From the NCBI GenBank assembly GCA_029582265.1, contig CM055835.1, positions 7,555,500 through 7,619,499 on the forward strand: DNA of 64,000 nt. Reading direction: 5' to 3'. The stretch is from Zoroaster sp. YZ-2022. Taxonomy: Eukaryota > Echinodermata > Asteroidea > Forcipulatida > Zoroasteridae. Under the pieces are notes generated by a model. That model did no database searches, was not told the DNA's origin, and saw only the letters and a program-made list of their open reading frames with translations. The position numbers and the translations under genes were made by a program. This document shows positions 22,800 to 34,999 of the stretch, one piece after another (the first letter of the stretch is position 1; each line of letters starts with the position of its first letter).

Positions 22800-23880
22800 T
22801 CGTGTACCGTCTCTTTAAGAATGAATACTTTATAATACAGTTAGATACGATGATAAAATGGTTTTGAAAATTTCTTGGCTAAATTTTGATTTGTTCAATA
22901 TCGGAGTAAACTTTTTTTTTTAAATATTTACGAGTACTGGAACTTACCTATTTGGGGAGGCAACTGCATATCCTTTAAGAATTAATTCCAAGGAAGAAGC
23001 ATTTTGAGCTGAGCAAAAAAATCTTGAAGACAAACCATGTTTGAAAATAGAATGTATTTATTCATCATAAATCCAAGAAGCTGTATATCGAAGTGAAGTA
23101 AATATTGTTTTCTGTGAGATTTTGTGAAAACAAATTTAAAAACATAGCCTAATGCATTCCTAAACAAAAGTCACAATTTCAAAATGTTCAATTCAACATG
23201 TAAAGGTACAACAAATTTGGTAACAAATGTTAATTTCAACGCAGGACAAATATCATTCAACTAACCTGTGAAGGTTTGATCACCATAGGTGCACACAGTT
23301 TTGAGAAAACAACAAAAGACTTAAATGTTTTTTACCAAAAGTTGCTGGACAGCAACTGTAAATTTGACACAACAATTATTCCTGTTTTCTCTCAGATGAA
23401 AACCCTTCTGACAAAATAATTTCTCAGGATGATCGATACATTTACCATCTTTACAAGAAGTTAGTTTTGAGATGCTTTGATAATCTGATAATTAGCAATG
23501 TTGTCGCTTCACTTGAAACTAAAGATATGAAAAAGATAATTCATTGGGTAGAACAAATTCACAACTTAAAAGTCAACATTTCTAAAAGCAAAAGTGTTTT
23601 AAGGAGACCATAATAGTGTTAATGTTGCAGATGTGCTTTTCTGAAAGCATATCTATTTTGAAATGTAGAAGTAATTACAATTATTCTGACACTTGAGCAC
23701 ATCAACAGCTTCTTAGGGAGTTGTTTACCAGCCAAAAACTGGTTCACATGGGTACCCTAAGTTGGCGTTTCAACTACCAAAAAAACCTTATATGACCAAA
23801 TTAGGCACAGAAATCGAAGGTCTGTTGGTCGAGGTTACGTTGATGGTAACTATGGTTGGTTTTAGATTGTATGCTCTTTG
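22800..23880. other. No gene recognised
   Basis: AT-rich spacer between two copies of the three-copy block; minus-strand frame 22982-23167 has no support. Confidence 0.5.
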
Positions 23881-25530
23881 CAAGGTCAAAGGTCAATATC
23901 TGAATATCAGTGATGGTAGAAGTATTTTAGTTGGGTCAGAGGTCATTATGAAGCTAGTCCATGTAGAGATCAATGTTGATTTGCTGGAAGTTCAACAAAT
24001 ATTTGGTTTCTCTTTATTTTGTCATTGAACATAGATTGAGAACAGTAATCAATTTGGCTCGTCCGCTTTCTTTTTGGAAAAATAAAAGGTTGAATGGTGA
24101 TTGGCTGAAAGTTCAAAAAATCTTATTTTCTCACTGGATAGTGAATGAGAATATCATTTATCAATTCAAATTGTCTGGATCTTTTTATTTTTTAACTGAA
24201 AAGTTGAATGCAAAGTCAAAGATCTAATACTTAAATGTTGAAGTTCAAAAGAGTTGATTTCCCTTAATTTACTCACTGGACAGTGATCGGGAAAATCACT
24301 AATAAATTCAAATCTTTTGTCTGGATTTTAAAAAATTTTTAACTGAAAAGTTGAATGCAAAGTGAAAGATTTAATACTTAAAATGGAAAAGCCAAGACAA
24401 ATGTGTGAGTTTCAAAATCCGATTAAATATGGCAGAAAATGTCTTCAGATGAAACAGATAACTATTTGGTGCAACAGATGAACAATTCATTACAAAATAG
24501 AAGTAAAATTTGTCTAATTATTCAATTTATTCAATTATTAGGTTGATCACTTGTGGTCACAGAATCAGTTTGAAATCATCATTTAGAATCAGAAAAAGAT
24601 ATTTTCTGTTAGGTCAAGGTTATTTCATGCAAGTGTTTCCGTTGTTCATTCTAGGAGTCAGTGGTCATGTGATAGTCATTAATATTCATGAGACACTTAG
24701 TTGACCTGTGACCTTTAAATTGGGTATGGCCTTCTGTTAACTGTTTAGTTTGCCCCTCATAAACCCAATGTCATCTACAATATCTCCTGTTTATAAATTA
24801 TAGGCAAATTGGTACATGTGTAAACCACTTATACATTTGAATTGATTAAAACATTCTGAAATTTTTCCGAATATTCAGCAAGTCAAACATTCTACAAGAT
24901 TTCATTTTTATCGAAATGTTTGGCAGTAACTTAAATTGAGATGAAATATATGCATCCAAATTTAAAGATAAGGTATTGTACAACAAATTTCATGTATCTG
25001 CCTACACAAGTGAAACCAAAAAATTCCTGAGTACTCTGATTTTGTGTTTTGCGTATTGATTAAAAATAAAACAATTGTGAAGTTAGCCAGCTATGTTGGA
25101 ATTTTGTTTCTCCGATCAGCACACTGTCATCTGGTCTGAAGTTGTCATCATTCTGATGGTCCAGGACTCAATTAGTGACGGAGTGGAAGAGTCCAAGGCG
25201 GCCTTTTACTATTTAACCAAAATTCATCACTAAAATGATTCCAAGAACAAAGCGGCCTGTTTTCCCGAACAGGGGGCGACGTCCTACAGTACACCTGATA
25301 CAGGCTCATCAAACATTTAAGTGGGCAACAATGAATCCTTTCTGACCTTTGTTTTGGCTATTATTGACTTTTCAATAGGTAATTAAAACAGAACTTGTCA
25401 ATCATGTAAGGCAGGACACTGGTGGAGTAGAGCACCAGTGGTACATCAGCCGGATTTCACTGAACATGAGACATATCACCTCGGTCATTAGGTTGCCATA
25501 CGTTCCAGACAGTAGAGGGCCACACATGTG
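23880..25530 (+). repeat. Three-copy conserved block, left copy
   Basis: Colinear with the reverse complement of 36899-38290 over roughly 1.4-1.6 kb. Plus-strand frames encode HKPNVIYNISC (~24757), a 46-residue ORF MLEFCFSDQHTVIWSEVVII... (25093-25233) and ELVNHVRQDTGGVEHQWYI (25391-25531). Peptides align gap-free with the other copies. A ~160-base internal tandem duplication lies at 24085-24390. Confidence 0.55.
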
Positions 25531-25539
25531 AAATTCTCT

Positions 25540-26360
25540 ATTGAGTAGTACTAGTTCTGGAAAGAACTGGAGGTTATATCTCGACGTTTCGATCAGTATG
25601 CTCTGATCGTCCTCAGGAGAACGGGGAAGTTAATTTATATGGAGTTAATTAATACCAAAACATTATAAAATCAATTAAATGTAAAATGTATAATGTTTGT
25701 ATGAACAGCAGCTTATGATGGAGGGGGCATTTGTTTTTGATGATTTTTGTAATATATTCAGTATGCTATAACAACATAATAATAAACATATGGTGAAATC
25801 AAATATGATTTTAGCTCCTATTTTTGTTTTGGCATTTGAACTATGAATCACTTCATCACATCACCACTGTTGTGAACAATTTTTGTGACCCTTGTTCGTA
25901 AAACAGCACTCCCTGGCAATTATTTTAAAAAAAGGCTAATTTCAGATGGAATGGTCAAAATGTTTGGTTTGCTGAATCAAAGTATCCAAATTAATTGTTT
26001 GAGTGGGGTGCTAGGGGTGATGATGCCATTATGATTATGATACAGAATGTTTTCTTGTTGGTAGCCACTGCACAGAGAGCCTAGTCTAGTACCCAAACAG
26101 ACATTGTTATACTCACTGTGGAGCAGGTCAAGCACCAGCCTATGTTTGACATGAGCCTCACTATGACCCTCATAGAATTGTGTATACAGAACCAAGATGG
26201 CCGACATTTGATAAAGTATTTTTGGTCATTTTGTTGAAACCTGAAACTCTTTCATCACCCTGTTCTCCTCTAAAAACCTATGAATGACTCATGCATTACC
26301 CATATCCAAGACTGTACATACTTTGATTTGCAGAGTGAAGTTTTTCTTTGTTTCTTTTAC
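25540..26360. other. Unassigned
   Basis: Contains the hairpin CGATCAGtatgctCTGATCG near 25590. The 76-residue minus-strand frame (25977-26207) is unsupported. Confidence 0.4.
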
Positions 26361-26368
26361 TGCATTAA

Positions 26369-26583
26369 CCCTCCTATAGGTTTAACACTCAAAGACACTC
26401 AAAATTTGTATGTCTCTCTTAACCCATTGACTTTGTGCAGTGCACTCAAGGAGGTCAAACCAAAACCAAGTACAGTGTATGTACATACACAGCTCTGTGT
26501 GACTCTGTGGTTTGACCTATTGGCAATGCAATCAAAAATACTCAAGTGAGTGTCTGTGGGTGCCGTGCTGACTGGGCCAAGGG
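26369..26583. mobile_element. TTAA-flanked MITE, CCCTCCTAT family
   Basis: TTAA at 26365-26368 and 26584-26587. The content is inverted relative to the copies at 39499 and 55167 (shared actttgtgcagtgcactcaa). Confidence 0.75.
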
Positions 26584-26882
26584 TTAAACTATTAAGAATT
26601 ACTTAATTTCTCTTTTCTACGAAGCAGTGTTAGTTATTTTGGAGACAACTTTAACATTTATTTTACAGTTTAAAATTAACCATATCTTAATCAAGATCAT
26701 TCTCAAATGGTATAACATTATCAAAATCATAACTGTAATAAAAATGTAAGCAATTCATGTGCAATCACAGTTATCTTTTGACATCTTTTCTGAATGTTTA
26801 TTTCAGTTTCTTAATTACCTTAGAAAGGAAATGCGTGTACAATAAACTGTCAAAACAGAACCTTCATAAAATTGCACATTAA

Positions 26883-27289
26883 CCCTAACCACCCTGAATC
26901 CATCAAAATCCATCCCCCTGTATTGGAAGATTTTGGCGGATTCAGGATACCTCCACATTGAGCATGTGGCGGATTTTGATGGATTCAGGATTTCAATAGT
27001 TTTTAACTGCTTGGTCATGTTGGTTGATGGATTATAGTTACATGTACTGTATATGTTAGATTTTGATGGATTCTATGCAGCAACATACTATACAAATTTT
27101 CATGTGAGCATGGTATCCTGAATCCGCCAAAATCCACCAAAAATTTAGTGGTGGATTTGGCGGATTCAGGATATGTCCAATATCTACACTGGCGGATTTT
27201 GATGGATTCAGGACACCAGCATATTGATTTTGACAAAATTGGTGGATTTTTGTGTATTCAGGATACTTTCTAGTAAAAATACCCAAGGG
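26883..27289. mobile_element. TTAA-flanked element filled with a GGATTTTGATGGATTCAGGA minisatellite
   Basis: TTAA at 26879-26882 and 27290-27293, with left end CCCTAACC and right end AAGGG. Seven or more copies of the ~20-base unit lie inside, in both orientations. The minus-strand frames through it are repeat artefacts. Confidence 0.7.
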
Positions 27290-27299
27290 TTAATACATG

Positions 27300-28370
27300 A
27301 ACGACACAATATTCTGTAACTCCCAACATGTTTATTTATTCCTTTTTTCATTTAATCGAAATGTACAACATTGGTATTTGGATATATTTGTGTTTATCTA
27401 ACCCTCTGGGTTTCAAGCAATCATACAACTAACTTGTGAAACTTTCGTCCCACCAGTTCCCCATGTTTTTCAGAAAGAAAAAAAAGAAAGAAAAAAAACA
27501 ACACGTCAATTGTGTTTTTCTCTAAGATAAATACACTTCAGACAATACTTTCTCAGGGTGCTTGATGCCAGAACCATACTCACATCAAGTAAATCTTTTA
27601 AATAATTCATCCATTTTAAAATTTGATAATTACCAATGTTGTACCTTCCCTTTAAACCCCTGAAGACTACATATTTGTAAAAATATATAATTGTGTACAT
27701 CTATTAAGATCAAGTACAATGGTAATAAACCAACTTGTGAAATATTCAGTTATGTGGGTTGAAATATTAAGAAGATGCTTCAAGCAGGTGTTGATAATCG
27801 ACCCATTTCCATGTTAGAAAGGTAATGTCATAATTGAACTAAATAATACACATCTTATTATCTGAACTGGTAAAATATTGTAAGTATTTTATTTGACCCC
27901 TTAGGTCTTGCATTCACAAAAGCCTCACTGGGGTAAAACAAAATGTCTTTCATTTTAATTTAAAAAAATTTCTGTCGCCTTTGCAATGGACAAAATCATC
28001 TCAGTATTGGCCAAAAATTATGTCAATCACACTAGCGCTGTCGTATAAGTAAAAAGTAAGCTGTCGTAAAAGTAAACATAAGATTGGCCATCTCTAATTA
28101 TAGCCCCATCTTTCTGGCCTATATGACAATTGTAACTATGTCGGTCAGGTGCTTGGCTTTTATACAGATGGCATGACCGAGATTTCCAGCAAGGATAAGG
28201 GTGGGCGGGGACTATGGCCAAACCTTGATAAGTGTATTCCATTGAATGGTATTTGATACAAATTCACATCAAGTCAGTTTGGAAAGAATGTCGAACCCAA
28301 CCGCCACTTGTGCAGTGTCTAAGCATACGACAAAATGGTCTACATCTCACTGGATGTGCATACATTCATT
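27300..28370. other. No gene recognised
   Basis: AT-rich. Minus-strand frames 27506-27700 and 28027-28242 have no recognisable content. The region leads into the LINE fragment at 28381. Confidence 0.45.
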
Positions 28371-28380
28371 GTTCAAAATC

Positions 28381-28507
28381 TCTCTTGGTTCTAAAGAATT
28401 TTGGAGAATTACTAACGAGGTTTTAAACCGTGGAAAGTCTCCAATTCCAACTCTTGACAATAGACCAGAAATTCTAACATCTTCCTCCGACAAAGCTTCT
28501 GCTCGCC
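28381..28507 (+). pseudogene. LINE ORF2 fragment upstream of the reverse-transcriptase domain
   Basis: The peptide SKEFWRITNEVLNRGKSPIP, followed by a segment ending TSSSDKASA, matches the linker between endonuclease and reverse transcriptase of CR1/jockey LINEs. It is cut off by the TTG array. Confidence 0.6.
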
Positions 28508-28522
28508 AAGTTATTTATTATT

Positions 28523-28684
<162 letters not shown>

Positions 28685-28829
28685 ATTAAATATTAGTGGC
28701 ATAATACATAATCAAGAAGGTGTCGCTGGGTTTCGGGGCAGGGAACCTGGGATGGACTCAATCACAATTTTATGTAATTAAAATTAACTAATTTAAATGA
28801 TTAATTTAAATCAATTTGGCCCTTATTAA

Positions 28830-28911
28830 CCCTAACTCCCTAAGCATTGTTAGTGAACAATAAAAATCCTTCAAAATCCTCCAACTGCCTTTGTTGTCTA
28901 GGGAGTTAGGG
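28830..28911. mobile_element. 82-base TTAA-flanked hairpin MITE
   Basis: TTAA at 28826-28829 and 28912-28915. The ends CCCTAACTCCCTAAGCA and its inverse make a short foldback. A right-truncated copy lies at 61503. Confidence 0.8.
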
Positions 28912-28974
28912 TTAATTATCTGCTAATTTATGTAATTGATATATTTTTTAATTACTGTTTCAGAGTAAACCTGT

Positions 28975-30480
28975 TCAGAAGAATCTATCCTATACGTTCG
29001 GGTTCAAATCCTTCTCCTAAAACTTAATTTTTTGACCAATGTTTATTGCTGCGATTAATCTAAAAGCATTCCTGCTAATTAACAGATGAAGCAACAGTCT
29101 AATGGGTAAGCACCCAGACATAGGTACAGTCGACCCTGGTGCAAATCCCAGCAGTGAAATGACAATTTCTTTTTCCATTTTAATTGGTTACGCAATCATG
29201 ATTTATTTTAAGTAATTTAAAATTCAACTCCAAACATCAAAAGGATTGGTGGCGCAATCCAGAGTTCCTGGGGTTTCGGTGCTGGAGATCTGGGTTCGAA
29301 ACCCAGATGAACCAACGGTCTAATGTTAAGGCCACAAAGTTTGGTACAAGCGAATCCCAGCACTGGTCTTCCGTATTTCTTTTCCATTTTAAGTGTTTTT
29401 CTGTCACGGTTTAGAATTAAATTCAATTCTAAATCGAATTAAATTCAGACCTAAATATCAAAAGGATTGGTGGAGCAATCAATTAGTATTGAGTTTCGAT
29501 GCGAGCGACCCGAGTTCGAATCCTACTTGTCCCAATGTTATATTTTTAATTAATTACGCAATCACGTTTTATTTATAAGTAGTATTAAATTCATACACAT
29601 ATACCAAGAGGAATCGTGGCGCAATCCAGTGGTGCTGGGTTTCGGTGCAAGAGACCTGGGTTCGAAACCCAGTGGCGACAGTGTTTTCGTTTTGAATGAT
29701 TACGCAATCACGTTTTATTTATAAGTAGTATTAAATTCGCCATTTACCAAGAGGATTGGTAGCGCAATCTGTGACCGCTGTGCTGCGGTCCAGGCGAACC
29801 GGGTTCAAAACACTTTAGCGCCATTGCTTTAGTTTTAAATAATTACGCAATCACGTTTTATTTATAAGTAGTATTGAATTCAACTGCACATACCAAGAGG
29901 ATTGGTGGCGCAATCTGTTGGCACTGTGTTGCGGTCCAGGCGAACCGGGTTCGAAAAAGCACCGGGTTCGAAACACTTTGGCGCCATTACTTTAGTTTTA
30001 AATAATTACGCAATCACGTTGTATTTATAAGTAGTATTAAATTCAACTACACAAAACAAGAGGAATTTTGGCGCAATCCAGTGGGTTTCGGTACAGGAGA
30101 ACTGGGTTCGAAATCAAGTGGCGACAATGTTTTCGTTTTGAATGATTACGCAATCACGTTTTATTTATCAGTAGTATTAAATTCGCCATTTACCAAGAGG
30201 ATTGGTAGCGCAATCTGTGACCGCTGTGCTGCGGTCCAGGCGAACCGGGTTCAAAACACTTTAGCGCCATTGCTTCAGTTTTAAATAATTACGCAATCAC
30301 GTTTTATTTATAAGTAGTATTGAATTCAACTGCACATACCAAGAGGAATCTTGGCGCAATCCAGTGGTACTGGGTTTCGGTGCAGGAGACCTGGGTTCGA
30401 AACCCAGTGACAACAATGTTTTAGTTTTGAATGATTACACAATCAAGATTTATTTAAGTAGTTTTAAATTCAACTCCAAA
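28975..30480 (+). repeat. Left-arm tandem array of ~145-base tRNA-like units
   Basis: About eleven units. Most have a 70-80 base tRNA-like block with a box A-like GTGGCGCAATC and a box B-like GGGTTCGAAACC about 42 bases later, then a conserved spacer containing attacgcaatcacgttttat. Type A blocks carry CTGGGTTTCGG, type B carry GCGGTCCAGGCGAACC. The box spacing matches a tRNA-type Pol III promoter, but most blocks lack a proper acceptor stem. Confidence 0.75.
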
Positions 30481-30804
30481 TACCAACAGGATAAATGGCG
30501 CAAGCCGTTAGTCCACTGGTCTGTCAATTGCGGCAGTTCCAGGCTGGTACGTCCGGGTTCGAATCCTGCTCCTGAAACACAGAGACATGGCAGCTGCTGG
30601 CTGCGGCAATGGCTTGGGGACCGCCATGTCTCTCCCCTGAAGGTTAGAGCGTGGAGGAAATGTACGGACGGGGGAGAAAAGGAGGGACCGGGAGGGTAGC
30701 GACCTCCCAGAAGGGTGCTAAGGTGATCACCATGCCGGGGTGTCACGGACTTTGAGTCATCCTAATACCTGGTCGACACTCTGACTAACTCTCCGGACTT
30801 TTTT

Positions 30805-30810
<6 letters not shown>
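30480..30810. repeat. GC-rich inner segment of the left foldback arm
   Basis: Contains a tRNA-like unit with box B GGGTTCGAATCC, then a G/C-rich block ending tctgactaactctccggact. Nearly identical, inverted, to 33190-33560. The 98-residue minus-strand frame here recurs as a 97-residue frame in the other arm, and neither resembles a known protein. Confidence 0.8.
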
Positions 30811-30856
<46 letters not shown>

Positions 30857-30859
<3 letters not shown>

Positions 30860-33124
30860 CACATTTGTGGTAATTTGAGTCGCCTATCTTTCCAACTTTT
30901 TAAGAAAATCAATATTTTATGAAAAAATATGGATAAATTTACGAAATTTTATACTAGTCCAAATAGGCTGTAACTCGGTGGCTGTATTCTGCAGACACAT
31001 TGGTTCATTCTGTGTAATTTTGAAGCGAATCGGAGACAATTTTTTTTCGAGGTGAAAAAAACGACAATGCTTACCCCTTGTCGTTTTTCCAAATTTGGCC
31101 TAAAAATGACATTTTTTCAAAATGATTAATACTTGCTGGAGAGACGTAACAGAGTGCCTAGAACACATTTGTGGTAATTTGAGTCGCCTATCTTTCCAAC
31201 TTTTTAAGAAAATCAATATTTTATGAACAAATATAGGTAAAATTTCAAAATTTTAAACTTGTCCAAACAGGCTGTAACTTGGTGGCTGTATTCTGCAGAC
31301 ACATTGGTTCATTCTCTGTAATTTTGAAGCGAATCGGAGACAATTTTTTTTCGAGGTGAAAAAAACGACAATGCTTACCCCTTGTCGTTTTTCCAAATTT
31401 GGCCTAAAAATGACATTTTTTCAAAATGATTAATACTTGCTGGAGAGACGTAACAGAGTGTCTAGAACACATTTGTGGTAATTTGAGTCGCCTATCTTTC
31501 CAACTTTTTAAGAAAATCAATATTTTATGAACAAATATAGGTAAAATTTCAAAATTTTAAACTTCTCCAAACAGGCTGTAACTTGGTGGCTGTATTCTGC
31601 AGACACATTGGTTCATTCTCTGTAATTTTGAAGCGAATCGGAGACAATTTTTTTTTCGAGGTGAAAAAAAACGACAATGCTTCTTACCCCTTGTCGTTTT
31701 TCTAAATTTGGCCTAAAAATGACATTTTTTCAAAATGATTAATACTTGCTGGAGAGACGTAACAGAGTGCCTAGAACACATTTGTGGTAATTTGAGTCGC
31801 CTATCTTTCCAACTTTTTAAGAAAATCAATATTTTATGAACAAATATAGGTAAAATTTCAAAATTTTAAACTTGTCCAAACAGGCTGTAACTTGGTGGCT
31901 GTATTCTGCAGACACATTGGTTCATTCTGTGTAATTTTGAAGCGAATCGGAGACAATTATTTTTCGAGGTGAAAAAAAACGACAATGCTTACTTACCCCT
32001 TGTCGTTTTTCCAAATTTGGCCTAAAAATGGCATTTTTTCAAAATGATTAATACTTGCTGGAGAGACGTAACAGAGTGCCTAGAACACATTTGTGGTAAT
32101 TTGAGTCGCCTATCTTTCCAACTTTTTAAGAAAATCAATATTTTAATGAACAAATATAGGTAAAATTTCTAAATTTTAAACTTGTCCAAACAGGCTGTAA
32201 CTTGGTGGCTGTATTCTGCAGACACATTGGTTCATTCTGTGTAATTTTGAAGCGAATCGGAGACAATTTTTTTTCGAGGTGAAAAAAACGACAATGCTTA
32301 CCCCTTGTCGTTTTTCCAAATTTGGCCTAAAATGACATTTTTCAAAATGATTAATACTTGCTGGAGAGACGTAACAGAGTGCCTAGAACACATTTGTGGT
32401 AATTTGAGTCGCCTATCTTTCCAACTTTTAAAGAAAATCAATATTTTATGAACAAATATAGGTAAAATTTCAAAATTTTAAACTTGTCCAAACAGGCTGT
32501 AACTTGGTGGCTGTATTCTGCAGACACATTGGTTCATTCTGTGTAATTTTGAAGCGAATCGGAGACAATTTTTTCGAGGTGAAAAAACGACAATGCTTAC
32601 CCTTGTCGTTTTTCCAAATTTGGCCTAAAATGACATTTTTTCAAAATGATTAATACTTGCTGGAGAGACGTAACAGAGTGCCTAGAACACATTTGTGGTA
32701 ATTTGAGTCGCCTATCTTTCCAACTTTTTAAGAAAATCAATATTTTATGAACAAATATAGGTAAAATTTCCAAATTTTAAACTTGTCCAAACAGGCTGTA
32801 ACTTGGTGGCTGTATTCTGCAAACACATTGGTTCATTCTGTGTAATTTTGAAGCAAATCGGAGACAATTTTAATTCGATGTGAAAAAAACGACAATGCTT
32901 ACCCCTTGTCGTTTTTTCCAAATTTGGCCTAAAATGACAATTTTTCAAAATGATTAATACTTGCTGGAGAGACGTAACAGAGTGCCTAGAACACATTTGT
33001 GGTAATTTGAGTCGCCTATCTTTCCAACTTTTTAAGAAAATCAATATTTTATGAACAAATATAGGTAAAATTTCAAAATTTTAAACTTGTCCAAACAGGC
33101 TGTAACTTGGTGGCTGTAACTTGG
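30857..33124. repeat. ~304-base satellite, seven full units plus a partial eighth
   Basis: Units start at 30857, 31161, 31465, 31774, 32083, 32386, 32685 and 32989 (partial), each beginning gaacacatttgtggtaattt. Unit lengths are 299-309. Every full unit contains the hairpin AAAAACGACAA...TTGTCGTTTTT. Confidence 0.95.
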
Positions 33125-33182
33125 TGCCAAAAAATTGAGATCTGCACACTCTCTCTCAAAAATATAATAACATAAATTATTG

Positions 33183-33560
33183 TATATATATATATATATA
33201 TATATTGTAAAAAAGTGCGGAGAGTTAGTCAGAGTGTCGACCAGGTATTAGGATGACTCAAAGTCCGTGACACCCCGGCATGGTGATCACCTTAGCACCC
33301 TTCTGGGAGGTCGCTACCCTCCCGGTCCCTCCTTTTCTCCCCCGTCCGTACATTTCCTCCACGCTCTAACCTTCAGGGGAGAGACATGTGGTCTAAGCCA
33401 TTGCCGCAGCCAGCAGCTGCCATGTCTCTGTGTTTCAGGAGCAGGATTCGAACCCGGACGTACCAGCCTGGAACTGCCGCAATTGACAGACCAGTGGACT
33501 AACGGCTTGCGCCATTTATCCTGTTGGTATTTGGAGTTGAATTTAAAACTACTTAAATAA
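33183..33560. repeat. GC-rich inner segment of the right foldback arm
   Basis: Inverse copy of 30480-30856 including the (TA)n edge. A few indels distinguish the arms, for example a short deletion near 33390. Confidence 0.8.
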
Positions 33561-34990
33561 ATCTTGATTGCGTAATCATTCAAAACTAAAACATTGTGGG
33601 CCACTGGGTTTCGAACCCAGGTCTCCTGCACCGAAACCCAGTACCACTGGATTGCGCCAAGATTCCTCTTGGTATGTGCAGTTCAATTCAATACTACTTA
33701 TAAATAAAACGTGATTGCGTAATTATTTAAAACTAAAGCAATGGCGCCAAAGTGTTTCGAACCCGGTTCGCCTGGACCGTAGCACAGCGGTCACTGAATG
33801 AGCTACCAATCCTCTTGGTAAATGACGAATTTAATACTACTGATAAATAAAACGTGATTGCGTAATCATTCAAAACGAAAACATTGTTGGCACTTGGTTT
33901 CGAACCCAGTTGTCCTGTACCGAAACCCAGTAACACTGGATTGCGCTATGATTGCTCTTGTTACGTGAAGTTGAATTCAATACTACTTATAAATAAAACG
34001 TGATTGCGTAATTATTTAATACTAAAATAATGGCGCCAAAGTGTTTCGAACCCGGTGCTTTTTCGAACCCGGTTCGCCTGAACCGCAACACAGTGCCAAC
34101 AGATTGCGCCACTAATCCTCTGTTTAAATGGCGTTGAATTTAATACTACTTATAAATAAAACGTGATTGCGTAATCATTCAAAACGAAAACACTGTGGCC
34201 ATTGGGTTTCGAACCCAGGTCTCTTGCACCGAAACCCAGTACCACTGAATTGCGCCACGATTCCTCTTGGTATATGTGTATGAATTTAATACTACTTATA
34301 AATAAAACGTGATTGCGTAATTAATTAAAAATATAACATTGGGACAAGTAGGATTCGAACTCGGGTCGCTTGCATTGAAACTCAATACTAATGGATTGCT
34401 CCACCAATCCTTTTGATATTTAGGTTTGAATTTAATTCGATTTAGAGTTGAATTTAATTCTAAACCGTGACAGCAAAACCACTTAAAATGGAAAAAATGC
34501 GGCAGACCAGTGCTGGGATTCGCTTGTCCCAAACTTTGGCGCCTTAACATTAGACCGTTGGTTATCTGCCATGGAATGTGAATGATTGGAGATTTATTGC
34601 TAGCAACAAGCATTGGTCAAAATAAAACACAAGAACTTTCTAATAGGGGTTCGAACTGCCAGACGTACCAGCCTAGAAATGTACTGATTGAACTTTCCAG
34701 TGTACTACCGGCTTGCACCAACTATCCTGTTTGTATCTGGAGTTGAATTTAAAACTACTTAAATAAATCTTGATTGCGTAATCATTCAAAACTAAAACAT
34801 TGTTGCCACTGTGTTTCGATCCCAGGTCTCCTGCACCGAAACCCAGTACCACTGGATTGCGCCAAGATTCCTCTTGGTACATGTAATTGAATTTAATACT
34901 AGTATAAATAAAACAGGATTGCGTAATTATTTAAAATTAAAGAAATGTCGCCACTGGGTTTCGAACCCGGTTCTTTTTTTAACCCGGTAG
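33560..34990 (-). repeat. Right-arm tandem array of tRNA-like units (inverted)
   Basis: Same A/B block types as the left arm, read on the minus strand. From the inner edge the order A-B-A-B-A mirrors the left arm, with one fewer B unit. Divergence grows toward the outer end. Confidence 0.75.
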
Positions 34991-34999
34991 GTTGAGTAG

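Larger units (their letters stand above)
28975..34990. mobile_element. ~6 kb foldback structure: tRNA-like arrays around a 304-base satellite
   Basis: The left arm (about 28975-30856) and right arm (about 33183-34990) are reverse complements with the same mirrored order of subunits. Between them lie 7.5 copies of a ~304-base satellite. A (TA)n tract ends each arm. The inner ~330 bases of the arms (30480-30810 and 33190-33560) are nearly identical. No transposase or other credible long ORF is present. Foldback elements with tandemly repeated arms are known in sea urchins (TU) and Drosophila (FB), but I do not recognise this one. The outer limits are approximate. Confidence 0.75.

Noticed and set aside
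30450..30746. 98-residue minus-strand frame repeated at 33267-33560
   Set aside because: Its recurrence comes from the inverted arms of the foldback. It contains the tRNA-like box B translated and resembles no protein family.
30857..33124. Possible CRISPR-like array
   Set aside because: Repeats are ~304 bases, contiguous, without unique spacers, in an animal genome: a satellite.
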